Assembly: GCA_039654915.1 (NCBI GenBank)
Contig: CM077593.1
Location: 56,612,501 to 56,676,500, forward strand
Length of the DNA: 64,000 nucleotides
Source of the DNA: Aquilaria yunnanensis
Taxonomy: Eukaryota; Streptophyta; Magnoliopsida; Malvales; Thymelaeaceae
Direction of reading: 5' to 3'
Shown in pieces: positions 30,781 through 42,549 of this stretch (within the stretch, counting starts at the first letter, position 1; the number at the start of each line of letters is the position of its first letter). A program made the translations under genes and the position numbers. Below the pieces are notes generated by a model. It did not search any database. It was not told where the DNA came from and saw only the letters and a program-made list of their open reading frames with translations.

Positions 30781-32640
30781 TGATAAAGCAGGGCCAACTT
30801 CAACGGTACCTGTGAATGCCCTCCCCAAAGGGGAGGAAGGAAGAGGAAAGGAAAGGAGATGACGAGGAATATGACTCCGACAGACGCCATAACCGAAGTC
30901 CCAGAAGACATCCACCATCTCCGGTAGGAATAATACAAACGATCACCATAGGATTACCCTCAGCAGAAAGAAAAAGAAAAGCCAAGGAGATCTCCGTAAT
31001 GGAATACGGTAACCAATAAAAAAGCTTAGTAGGAAAGATGGGTCTACCGTAACATTCCCTCATGACGACCCCCTTCTGATCATAGCAAGGACAGGGAGTT
31101 GGGACGCCAAAAGAGTACTTGACGATGGTTCTAATGCTGACGGCTTGTTCTCCCATCTATTGCCAAGCTTAGGTATCACAAGAGGCGATCTCAAACTCGT
31201 CACTTCTCCTACTTTCGGAGTAGGCCCGTCCGAACTCCCTGTCCTCGGGTGGATCGACCTTCCCCTCATGTTAAGAGGAACTTCACTACAGAACAAGGGT
31301 GGGCTCTTCGCCTCCACAATGACAAGGTTCATCGTCATAGATGTCCCTTTGTCGTATAACGCCATCCTTTGAAGATAGACACTGGGAAACCTTCACATTC
31401 GACCAGATGTGAAATACCTGGCTGTCACCTTTGCCACAAAGGATGGAGATGCTGAGATCTTCATCAACCAAGGGGAAGCGAGAAAGGTGTTTGTCAAGGC
31501 CAGAAAGGACCAGCAAAGAGCTGCACACGGACTGCGGAAGCAAAGGCCATACTCGAAGGAGAGACAAAAACAGAAGAAACAGAAGACCCCAAGAAAATAG
31601 AAACAGAAGATATAGAACTTGTCCCAGGCCGAAATACCCAAATAGGGAAAAAAGTGGCCGAAGGTGATAAGCAAAAACTTGTATCTTTTCTGTTAATGAA
31701 CAAAGATCTGTTTGCCTACTCGCTGAAGGACATGCCTAGGGTAGACCCTCGCATAATTCAGCATAATCTTAAGATACGCCCTAACACAAAGCCCGTACGC
31801 CAAAAGAAAGGAAGCTTTTCGGCACATAGAAACAACTTTGTAAAATCCGAAGTTCAACGATTAATGGAGGCGGGAGTAATAAGGGAAGTCAGATACCCTG
31901 AGTGGCTTAGTAACATAGTTGTCACCACAAAGGAAGGGAGTGACAAACTCCGAATGTGCATCAACTTTCGGAATGTAAACGATGCCTGCCCTAAAGATTC
32001 ATACCCACTATCGCCAATAGACCAGTTGGTGGACTCAACCGCCTAGTATGGCCTCCTAAGTTTCCTTGATGCCTTCAGTGGGTATCACCAAATCAGGATG
32101 GACCCCGAAGATGAGGAAAAAACTGCCTTCATCACCGAAGTTGGTACATACTGCTACGTCGGAATGCCCTTCGGGCTTAAGAATGTAGGAGCCACCTACT
32201 AGAGGCTAATGAACAGGGTCTTTAGTTCCCAAATAGGGAGGAACATGGAAGTCTACATCGACGATCTGATAGTTAAGATAAAGCTGCCTAGTAGCCATAT
32301 CGCAGATTTGGAGGAAACATTCCGTCAGTTGAGGGTCATTAGAATTCGTCTCAACCCTGAAAAGTGTGTGTTAGAGGTGAATGGGGTAAGTTCCTTGGAT
32401 TCATGGTGTCGGAAAGAGGTATCGATGCTAATCCAGAAAAGGTCAAGGCCTTATTGAGATTCTGAACTCCCACGACAACAAAGGATGTGCAAGGACTTAC
32501 AGGGAGAATCACGTCCCTCAGCAGATTCATCTCCCGATATGGGGATTGCTGCCGACCATTCTTCAAGGTCCTTACTAAAGCAGAAAAAAATGGCGGGGAC
32601 ATTGGGAGCGAGGTGCACCCTTGGAACAAAGACTGCCAAA
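30781..32640 (+). pseudogene. Element F protease and reverse transcriptase
   Basis: Arginine-rich linker (DSDRRHNRSPRRHPPSP), then the protease remnant near 31125-31372 (LFSHLLPSLGI, VGPSELPVLGWIDLPL) and reverse transcriptase from about 31780. Motifs are LRMCINFRNVNDACPKDSY, VYIDDLIVKIK (catalytic box kept) and FISRYGDCCRPFFKVLTKA. Stops at about 30814, 31372, 32046 and 32202 and a frame change near 32380 break it. Confidence 0.85.
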
Positions 32641-34749
32641 AGGCCTGGGAAGAACTTAAGGTCTACCTAACCCGCTTGCCGACAGTCCGGCAGGCACAGA
32701 AAGAGGAACCCCTTATACTTTACCTCCCCGTCACTAATAAGGCGCTAAGTTCGGTCCTTGTGGAGGAAGAGGGGGCGGAGTAATGGCCAGTATGTTATGT
32801 GAGCAAGTCTCTACATGGTGCCGAAGTTAGGTACCACCTACTGCAAAAGGTTATTTATGCCCTGATACTGGCAAGTAGAAGGCTACGTCCGTATTTCTGA
32901 AGCCATCCGATTATTGTCCGAAGTAACCTGCCTCTTCGGGACATCATGAAGAGGGTAGACCACTCGGGAAGGCTTTCCAAGTGGTGCATAGAACTCGATG
33001 AGTACGATATCACCTATGAGCTGAGGAAGGCTATAAAAGCTCAAGCCTTGGCGGATTTCATTGGCAAAGTACCCATTACCGAGGAGAGTTAACTAGATCT
33101 CGACAAAAAAGAACCGAAGTGGACTCTGTTTATAGATCGGGCCTCCAGCTCCGACCAACAGGGTGCTAGAGTAATCATTCAAGGTCCCAAGGGTATGGAG
33201 GTCATGAAAGCCACGAAGTTCGGATTCAGCGTTACCAACAATGTGGCAGAATATGAAGCCCTTGTAGCAGGATTACGCTTTGCTAGAAAAATTGGTGTGA
33301 GAAACCTGAAGGCCCACAGCGATTCTCAGCTAATGGTCCGGCAGATGGCAGGGGACTATAGCGCGAAGGACCCATCTTTGGCAAAATATCATGAGCTCGT
33401 ATCAAAGTTCATTCAAGAGTTTGACACGGTACACATCGAAAACATGCCTGACCGAGACAATGCTGAGCCATCCAAGAATAGCAATAATGAGCATAACAAC
33501 CTCAAAAAAAGGATGGAAAAATCCCATAAAGCGGTATCTTACAACCTCGGAGCTTCCCGGTGTTCCTCACGAGGCAGCAAAAGTACGAAGACACTCCGAA
33601 CGATATTTCCTAATCGGGGAAGAATTGTACCGACAGGGGTATGCAAGTCCGCTACAAAGGTGTGTCAGCGAAGAGGACACTGAGGCAATCCTTGAGGAAG
33701 TCCACGAGGGGGCTTGTGGTTCCCACATTGGAACTGATGCCTTGGCAGGAGTAATACTCCGCCAGGGGTACTTCTAGCCTACCCTAAGAAACGACGCGAG
33801 GCGGTTTATCCAGAAATGCAATAATTGCCAAAGACATGCCAACGTCCAGAGGTTACCCTCGAAGTTGATATCCTCGGCTAACTACCCCTGTCCGTTTGCA
33901 GTGTGGGGCATTGACCTTATCGGGCCACTCCCGATGGCACCTGGCCGACTGAAGTTCTACGTGGTCACAGTGGATTACTTCACTAAATGGATCGAGGCAG
34001 AGCCCCTGTCGACCATTTCGGCAAAGGACATACAAAAATTCATCTGGAAGAACTTTGTGTGCAGATTCGGCATACCGAGGGTGATAGTGGCTGACAATGG
34101 TTCCCAATTTATTGACAAGGGATTCCAAGAATTCATCACCGAACTCGGGATAAAAAAGCACTTCGCCCCAGTACCTCATCCTCAGAGCAACGGACAGGTA
34201 AAGGTATCTAACAGAACCATAAAAGATGGTTTGAAAAAGAGATTCAGGGAAGCAAAGGGAAAATGGTGAGGGGAACTTCCCAGTGTGGTATGGAGCTATC
34301 GGACAACACCCCGAAGGGCCACAGGTGAGACGTCTTTCTTGCTCGTCTTCGGCACAAAGGCCATTATCCTTATCGAGGTAGTCCATGCATCGGCCAAGAT
34401 ACAAGTGTTCGACAAGGAAGGGAATGACCTCGGGTTAAGAGCTAACCTTGACCTAATTGACGAACACAGAGAAATGGCTGAACTTAGAAGAAAAGCCTTT
34501 CAGCAAAGACTGGCTACAGCTACGAACCTGCGCGTTAGGCGAAAAGGAATAAGGAAGGGAGACCTCCTTCTCCAAAAGGCTGAGTTTGAACCTCGAAGAC
34601 CATCTCACGGGGCACTTCAGGTGAACTGGGAAAGGCCTTATTTGGTCCTTGATGAGGTTCAGAGTAGAGTCTATAAGCTCGGTGATACCAAAGGTGGAGA
34701 ACTGAAGCATACATGGCACTCAGACACCTTGAAGAAATTCTACACTTAG
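32641..34749 (+). pseudogene. Element F RNase H domains and integrase
   Basis: Ty3 RNase H remnant (LYLPVTNKALSSVLVEEEG), archaeal-type RNase H (MEVMKATKFGFSVTNNVAEY, AHSDSQLMV) and integrase (HIGTDALAGVILRQGYF, GIDLIGPLP, VADNGSQFIDKGFQEF, PQSNGQVKVSNR). In the last motif the position matching the E of VEVSNR reads K (VKVSNR). The tail ends HSDTLKKFYT at 34749. Frameshifts near 33470 and stops at 33778 and 34268 inactivate it. Confidence 0.86.
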
Positions 34750-35205
34750 AATTTTGATAAGAAATTGTACAGTTATAAATTTTTTCTAAGTACAGACAAT
34801 TTTCAGCAAAATAACTCCACCCAAGAGTTCTCATCGAGCGAGGTTCAAGTATGTACTTGCAAAAACCACGTATTTCCTCTGAAGTCGATTGTGTCATTTT
34901 CCCAAAAGGTGCGTCAACCGAATGCGGCTGATGAAAACAGACCAAACATTGCCAAAGGGTATTCGGCAAAGCTAGAATTTCCTCGAAGATGGTCGATAAA
35001 AAGAGTGAAAAATATCTTCTCGAGGGTCCTAGACTGAAAGTAGTCAAAACAACCCTTGGAAACAAAAAAAAAAATTTTTGCTCAAGGACTTAGCCAAATT
35101 TTAAAGAAAGGAAAAATGTCATTGAGAGGGCCTTGTTGCAAGGAAAAGATTACAAGAAGAAGATTACAAAGATACTGAAGAAGACAAAGTAAAAGCCCCA
35201 AACAC
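34750..35205. other. Element F gap between convergent genes
   Basis: About 455 bp, with no gene, between the end of pol and the end of the antisense gene. The clear repeat array of element B is not evident here. An A-run lies near 35063 and the segment is AT-rich. Confidence 0.5.
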
Positions 35206-37411
35206 CTAAGGGACCCTGGAGTCATGAGATGCTCCATCCCCAGCATCCTTAGCTGCTGCCTTCGGCGCTGGAGAAGGGGCAAATGGCAGGTTGATGAGCT
35301 CAATCTTTGACCAGGTCCAGCAAGGACCCTCGAGAATGTTCAGGGCGGCCAAGAAGGAAAGGTCGAGGACCGGGTATTTTTCCAAAACTTGGTGTCGAGC
35401 CAGACAGAAGCCATCTTGAAAGCCAACCTTGGTCGCCTGGTTAGCCTTATCTAACTCGACAGACAGGTCTTCCACCTCACTTTGCAAGTCGGCGACCTCG
35501 TTCTCCAGCTTCTTCATCTTCTTCTTCTTCTTTGTCTCCTTCTCCATGGCCTCGACCTCGACCTGAAGTTTGACATTGTCAACAAGGGCCTTCGCCAGGA
35601 GAGCGGAGTTTTCCTCTTTCTCCTCTTGATAAGCCTCGTTAGCCGAGGTCAGACTGATGACCTCCGTGCCGAGGTCGACATTTTCTGGGAGAAGTCCTTC
35701 AAGAGCTTTTCTGGGCCCTTCAAGAGTTCTTCCCAGAGTTTGGCAACCTCCTCCTTGGCTATTCTGCTCAACTCGGCGTTCTTGACGACCGAGTTGGCAT
35801 AAAATACCTTGGCCTTCTCTAGACGATCTTCGGCCCAAGACCGGGCCGAAGACTGTTTTGCTGCCCAAGCTCTGAAGTATCCGCTATACCCCAAGAGCTG
35901 CAAAAAAGGGGGGAGGACAGTTGGTAAAAGTTGCGCAAGAAAATCCAAACACTTAGAAAAAAGTTAAAAGAAAAAATAAAGGGTCTGAAGAGTACCTGGG
36001 TAGCACGCTAGGACATCCTCACGACGAGGACCTCCTCGTTTGTGCTAAAAATATCTAAGGAACAAACCTGGTAGCACCTCGGTGACATCATCATCGGAGT
36101 CTCAAACCTCCTCCACTTCGGCAGGGACATGTTTGCCCTTGCTTCTTCTGCGCTCCTCAAGTTCTTCAGCAGAAGGGCCCTCTGCCGAAGAGCCTAGAAG
36201 GTCCACCGAAGTAGTGGGACTCCGGGGAATGGAGCTGACGGCAAGCTTTGGTTATAGGACGGCCTGGACCTCGAGCAGATCCTCGGCCTCCTCGACATCT
36301 TCTAGAGGTGGGGGAAGGGTGTCATTCTGCACTTTCTTAGCCAAAGACGGACCGCCCCCAGTCATCTTCCACCGCTTTGGGGCCCCTTTCTTCGTCTGTT
36401 CCGCCTTCTCGACTTGACCGAGGAAGAAGGATTTGTAGAAAGCTGCTGACTGATCACCCATCTCTGAAAAAGCAGGAAAATATTAGTGTAAGTCCAAAAG
36501 GGTACTTATAAAAAAAATTGGAAAGTAACTTACTCTGAAAATGGGCTTTGTAAGAGAGCTCCCCCAGAAGGAGCATCACTAGCCAGGACTTCTTCCCGTC
36601 AGCAGCAGGAGTTGGCATGCCGAGGTCCGTCACATGCTCCTTGAGCACCCCCAGCCCCCGAAGAACCTCCTCGGTCATAAGGCTCCACTTAATAGGGAAG
36701 GGATACAAGGAGCACGGTGGGACCTCGACATCCCAGTCGGGGATAGCTCGGATATGGTTGTCGAAGTCCTAAAACCTCCCTGCCAACTCAGGAGTTAGCA
36801 ACTTATTGGGGTCAACGGCATCCGTCTCCAGCTTTCCCCGAGCCCACCTAGTTGGCATGCCCGACCATGTCTCCACCACCTCCAGGAAGAAGAACTTCCT
36901 TTGCCATCGTCGCCGAGGCAACATGAAATAGAAGCCCGATGGTGAAGATATATTTTTTGCTCCCAGATCCTCGAGGCCACATGAAATAGAAGCCACCCTT
37001 CGGGACCAGATAGAGCCTGTAGTACTGCATGAAAATGATGAAGTGGGGTTCTACCTTGAAAACCCCACACATGCAGAGAAAAGCGTTGAAGTAACAGTAG
37101 GAGTTGGGCGGAAGCTGATTCACGGCTATGCCATGGAATTGGCAAAAGTCACAAATCATCTTCGGTGGAGGAAACTGAAGTCCGGCCTTTAGTTGGTCAC
37201 GAAAGACAGTAACCTCGTCCCTACTGTTCATGAAGTTGAAATGGCCAGGATGGGGCAGCCTGGTGGTGGCAAAGGAGGGAAAAAAGAAGTTGGTTGTCCA
37301 CTTGACTAATTTTTTCGAGGTGGAGCAACAGGGGTGAGACATGAGAGGCTGCCAACTCTCGGGAATGGGTTGGACGGACATAACAGGGACAGGGGAAGAC
37401 ATGTTCGGCAA
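35206..37411 (-). pseudogene. Element F antisense gene, decayed
   Basis: Same protein as the element B antisense gene. First exon: CDFCQFHGIAVNQLPPNSY, YFNAFLCMCGVFKVEPHFI, GGFYFMWPRGSGSKKY. The first intron is preserved (36464-36533, 70 bp, donor GTAAGT, acceptor CTTTTTCAG), followed by MGDQSAAFYKSFFLGQVEKA. The third exon is almost wholly deleted. The last exon (from about 35897) is a coiled coil ending WSKIELINLPFAPSP. A partial duplication of about 58 bp near 36920-36990, a stop near 36767 and others disable it. It confirms the exon layout proposed for B. Confidence 0.82.
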
Positions 37412-37691
37412 GAGAAAATGACTTCGGCAAGGAGAATCAAAGAACTTCGGGAAAAAGGAAAGAAGCTTCGGGGACTAGAAAAAACAGAAACCGAAATGAC
37501 CGAAGGAACTCAGGAAGAAAAACCCACCAAAACATTTTTCGAAGTCAGGATTAGAAGATGTCGTCGTAAATGGTTGCCGAAAATCGCTCCGCCGCTTGCA
37601 CCGCCACAAAAAGAGAAGGAAGAGAAGGAAAAGCTCAAAGACATATGAGAGCAAAACAAAGATATAGGAAAGCAAATGAGGGGAATGAGGG

Positions 37692-37699
37692 TTTATATA
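37692..37699 (-). promoter_or_regulatory. TATA box of the element F antisense gene
   Basis: On the minus strand CTATATAAACCC, about 280 bp upstream of the first ATG and about 310 bp from the codon aligned with the element B start. Its position matches the B antisense TATA box. Confidence 0.62.
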
Positions 37700-38135
37700 G
37701 ACCGAACAAGGGTAACTGAATCGTCGTCATAACTACCCTGCGAAGGCGAATCGTCGCCATAATTACCCCTCGAAGGTGAAAAGACATGGCTGGTGTAATC
37801 GACGCGAATACCCCCAATCATCACGTGCCATGTGTCTCCAATGCATAGAACGAGCACACGCTTTCTGACAGCATGAAAACCCAGGCACGCTTATCCAAAC
37901 TGACACTCCTGGTCATGAGACGTGACGGTCCACTGACCTACAACAGAAAAAGTAAAAATAAAGAGAGTACGCACCCCAAGAACGCCAAGGGACTAACCAA
38001 AGGGCAAGTAATGACGCCTCGGCTAGGAAGGCACGCCCTTGGGTGGCGAAGTTTCTTCCTTGTACGGTGTCCTACTCAAAGTCCTGCAAGGTGCTCCCAG
38101 AGATTCTAGACCCAAAGTTCCCACTTTGACTTGTT
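37700..38135. other. Element F region between antisense promoter and polypurine tract
   Basis: No gene seen. Near 37725-37775 a unit of about 33 bp containing CGAATCGTCGYCATAAYTACCC appears twice in diverged form. The rest is unique within the window. Confidence 0.45.
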
Positions 38136-38148
38136 GAGGGGGGGCATG
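38136..38148 (+). promoter_or_regulatory. Element F polypurine tract
   Basis: GAGGGGGGGCATG next to the 3' LTR, the same form as in element B. Confidence 0.78.
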
Positions 38149-39011
38149 TAATAGCCGAAGTACTATCACACTTCAAACCCGTAAGATCGGCCGAAGCACC
38201 ATCCTCGGTGAGTCAAGCACCGCCCATAAGGAATGCGAGCACCGACTTCAGAAAGAAGGGGGTCTGGCCCCTTGAGCATCCGACCTCGGCGATCCATCGC
38301 CTCCCCTGGAAGCAAGATTACCGACTTCGGGAATGGGGTCCATCGCCATCCTCGGTGAGATGATCAAACCGGCTTCAGAAGGGAAAGATTCACCGCCTTC
38401 GGCAAGGAAGAACACTCCCGAATGGGACCACCCTTGGCGAAAGGGTTCCCGGATTACTGAAACGATCTCGGATGAAAGCCCTCTTGTTCTGGAGAGCTCT
38501 GTTCTACCAAATGGATCTCTGGAGTATGGAAAAAACAATTAAAGGAGTCTTTAACATGCCGCCCTCGTACACAACACGCCGCCCTCATACACACCGTCAT
38601 CGCAGACGTGCTGTCACGTAGACCTACCCTGGCCTTGACCTTTGGGGAGGACGGCCTACAGGCGGCTAGAGGCCCCCACACCCGAAGGTATGGCATGCAT
38701 CCGATCGAAGACGTGGCGCAATCTGAGCAGGTTATGTTAGGTAGGTTTATTCATTCATATCCTCCTATATATAGGGGAAATGGCTCCAGTAAAAAGGGAG
38801 ATAGATTTTTTCCTCTTCATATTCCTACTATATACTGACTTGGGCGTCAGAGGCTCCTCCCCTGAAAAATACCCCGGGGACCTCCGAACCTTTATTCCTT
38901 AAGTGTTTCAGGCAATGTCTCCCCAGAGACTTCTCATTCAGGCGTTCCTCCTTCACCAGAAGTCCCTCCCCGTCTCACTATGGCATATAGAAAAGATACC
39001 GATGGGCACCA
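38149..39011 (+). repeat. Element F 3' LTR (863 bp)
   Basis: It begins TAATAGCCGAAG, a TG-to-TA change from the expected terminal TG, and ends GGGCACCA before CAGCC. A TATATATA box lies near 38766. Confidence 0.9.
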
Positions 39012-40062
39012 CAGCCTTTCGGAGAGCAATGTATTTTTTCATGATCCCTTTGGGTTTAACATCCAAGTTCATAGCAATTGCTACCCTCTGTTGAAAGGCT
39101 TTTCTTCTGAGTTCAGCCATCTCTCTATGTTTGTCAATCATGTCTAACTTAGCCCTTAAACCAAGGTTGTTCACTTCTTCATCAAACACCTGTATTCTGA
39201 TAGACGGTTGTATGACTTCAATGGGGATAATGGCCTCCGTGCCAAAGACAAGTGATAAAGTTGTTTCTCTAGTAGCTCCTCCGGGGGTTGTTCAGTAACT
39301 CCATAGGGGAGTTCCCCTGGCAATTTTCCTTTTACCTTTTTCAACCTCTTTTTTTGGCCATCTTTTATTGTCCCATTAGACACTTCATATGTTGTTCTTC
39401 CAAACAAATCTCTGTATGTCCTTCTCCGAAATTGCTGCCAGAAGCTCTGCCTCGAACCACTTAGTAAAATAATCCACTGCAACTACATAGAACTTTACTA
39501 CGCTTAGAGCCATTGGGAGAGGCCCAATAAGGTCATTACCCCAAATTGCAAAGGGGCAAGGGTAGTGTGTCAAAGTTATTACCTTGAAGGGTACTCTCTA
39601 GATGGGTGCATGTTGCTAGCACTTGTCTCATTTCTTGACAAACTACCTTGCATCCTTCCATAAAGTAGGCCAGAAATATCCTTGCCGAAGTAGCACCGCA
39701 GCAAGGGCGTCAGTCCCGATATGAGACCCACAGGCCCCCTCATCAACTTCTTTAAGGACTGTCTCAATGTCCTTTTCATTGATACACCTTGGAAGTGGGT
39801 TTGTCTACCCTTGTCAGTATAATTCTTCCCCAATCAGGAAGTATGTACCTGAGTGCTTTTGCACCTTCACAGCTTCCATAGGGTCTTCAGGTAATTCTGA
39901 GGTTGTGAGATGCCCTTTGATGGGATCCTTACACCTTTCGTCTGACGTTGCGATAGCCATTATTGCTATATTGGGGGTATCCATCACTTCAGTGGACAAT
40001 TTTGATTTGGCTAAAGTATCTGCCTCCACATTATGTTGTCAGGGTACATTTTCTATTTGTGC
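39012..40062 (-). pseudogene. Element G integrase
   Basis: Minus-strand pieces include the zinc-binding region (about 39620-39760, GLISGLTPLL and GYFW in shifted frames), the core start (YPCPFAIWGNDLIGPLPMAL, 39490-39570) and the C-terminal part (HREMAELRRKAFQQRVAIAMN, 39060-39130). It matches elements B and F in order. It is broken in at least four places, and part of the core around the second catalytic aspartate appears deleted near 39400. Confidence 0.8.
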
Positions 40063-42549
40063 TATTACCCACTCCAGGGTAGTCCAATTATGGTGACAAA
40101 ATTGTGCATTTAGGCTCCCAGGATTGGTAAGGTTTGGTAGGTTATCAGAGCACTACCCTTAGTGTACATACCCAAGTCGTCCTCTTGGGCACTATGTAAA
40201 CACATGCATATTGGTCAAATCATCACACAGATATTCACATTTCATGCACACTATTGCAGCAAAGAAGGAAAACACTAGCACAAGTCTTAATCATGGCTAC
40301 CACACTTTAAGGCAATCTTGTTAAGTTCTAGTAACCAGCCACTGCACCTGTAACTTCCACTAATAAATTGTATCATTATAGCCATGTACCTCACAGTTTT
40401 CTTTGCTCTATTATCAAGTAGAGCCTTATAGCAAACCATGGAATTTTATTTTACATCAATAGCCCACCTATGGACCAAGTTATGGATTTTTTAAGTTGGT
40501 TACAAAATTCTGACCAAATGAGCAGTAACTTAGCCAACTTTGGAACATTATATCTTTGGCTACAGGGCTCCAAATTCATAAATTCCAAATTCCAGTTCAA
40601 CCTCTGGATGTTCTATAGGTTTTTCAAAATTTCATACAATGATTCCTTCTACAAAAGGAGATGTAGAACTTTAAGTCTAGAGTCAAAATTCTGGTCACTT
40701 TATGACCATTTTGCCCATACAAAATTTCATAAGTGTGCAAACACTTCATTCACAAGGGGAAAACCATCCAAGGCTACCTCATATATGTCCATTACACATT
40801 GAAATTACATGCTCTTGCTTTTAACAATTTTATGTGGCCAAAATAGAATTTACAAGTAAGCAGCCTATCATTCACACTTAGGGAGCTTTGCACCACATCA
40901 CTTACATAGCCAAAACATTACTCAAATGTTCACATACTTGTCTCATTTTACATACACTACATGTATATGCATACATGCACTAAAAAATGGTCTTAACTTA
41001 GCTAAATACACACCCTAAGTTACAGGAGTGCCTGAGACACAATGGACTCCAGAACAGGATTCTGGACAGCTGCTGCATAACACAGTAAGTACCACAAGTA
41101 AAAATACTAGATGTGCTCCTAAAATCACCAAACTTTCCAAATCATAACTAGACACATGGGAGTTCATGTACCTAAAATTTTAGATCAAAAATCAAACCAA
41201 AATGGTTAGTTTGAAGGTGATCTTTCTGCTGGACCTGAAATAATAGAATTGAGGGGAGTAAGTTTCATTAAGAAACTTAGTAAGCGTAACACTTGGATTC
41301 AGTAGGCAATGTGACCATGATTATAACCAAAATCCAAAGACACTAAAACACAAAAAGCACAATGCATATATACAAGATATAGCAACCAAATGCAGCAGCC
41401 AAACACAAACAACAAACACATGAAATGTGGCAACAACATATACCATAGGTTAATCCATAAAACACATAATAAACATAACCAAATCACTATGGCAGCCCTC
41501 CTCAAGCTAATGCTTCATCTTAGGAGGATTTTAACAGTAGTTAGTACTAACGTTGTGCTCTAGAAATCCTTATTTCACTGCCATCTTTGTGCACTTGACA
41601 ATAGGTCACAAAACCTTCAATAAGTGCACCCCCCTCAACAAGCTTGGTTCATCAAGCTCATGGCTCTCTTCCAAGCTTAGTCATAGCTCCATGGATGTTT
41701 GAAAAGATAGAAAATAACCCATGAGAGCAAGAGAACCCTTACCTTGATGGGATGCTGAAATTGGAGCTTGATCCTAGGTGCACTCAAGTCTTAGCACCAC
41801 ATAGCTTCCAATTATGCTTCCCTGACTTCAATTGCAAGTAGTTTTGAGTTTGAAGATATGGTAGATATGGACTAACTATGGCTGTGTTCTTGGGCAGTAG
41901 GAGGATGAAAATGAGAGAGGGACAAGTGATTTGGCCACTTAAATGGCCTTAAATGAGCTTAAGGGCACAAAACACACTTAACAAGCTTAACCTTGCTTTA
42001 TGTCATTTTCTTTCTCGCTAATTATGGTTTCTTTGTCTTAAACTCATTGGTACACATGTGGCCAACATTTTTTACCAATTATCAACTCTTGGCTACCTCC
42101 TTTATGGTGGGATAACCCCGCAATTCCACCCATAGACTTAAGTCAAAAGCTTGAACACCATAAGGTTTACACTAGGGCATTTAGGTCCTTATTGCCTTTA
42201 GTGTTTCCTTCATCCAAAGTTGTCTTCCATGAGTAATTTGGTCCTCCAATAGCACTTTCATACCATTTATATCCTTCCAATAACTCTCCAAGTCTCTTTC
42301 TTGAGAATTTTACAATTGACTACCCGAATTTCTGAAACCTTACAAAAAAGTCCATAGGTTGCTTGACAAACAAGCAATCCTTTATGCTTTTCTTGGGGGC
42401 CAAGTTACCAACTTGGAACACTTTTAAGGAGGTGTTGATCATGCCTTTTACCCCCCACACTTCAATCACTGTGGTGAGAATTACACAATATATTGGTTTT
42501 TAGCCATTATGACACACTTGTAATTCTCCCATTTTGTGAGGTGGTAACA
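40063..42549 (-). repeat. Solo LTR of the element A family (2487 bp)
   Basis: It is flanked by the perfect duplication TGTGC (40058-40062 and 42550-42554) inside element G pol. It aligns over its whole length with the 5' LTR of element A (5790-8253) and ends TATTACCC...GGTAACA on the plus strand. There is no internal region. Small open frames in it (40470-40802, 41299-41505) have no known similarity. Confidence 0.92.

Larger units (their letters stand above)
28429..39011 (+). mobile_element. Element F: older Tat-type Ty3/gypsy element
   Basis: A 10,583-bp element with LTRs of 871 and 863 bp, the perfect duplication CAGCC (28424-28428 and 39012-39016), a primer site identical to B, sense gag-pol and an antisense gene before the 3' LTR. 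It is about 9-10% diverged between LTRs over the first 300 bp and has many stops in every gene. Same clade as B but a separate family: the LTRs match mainly at their ends. Confidence 0.93.
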
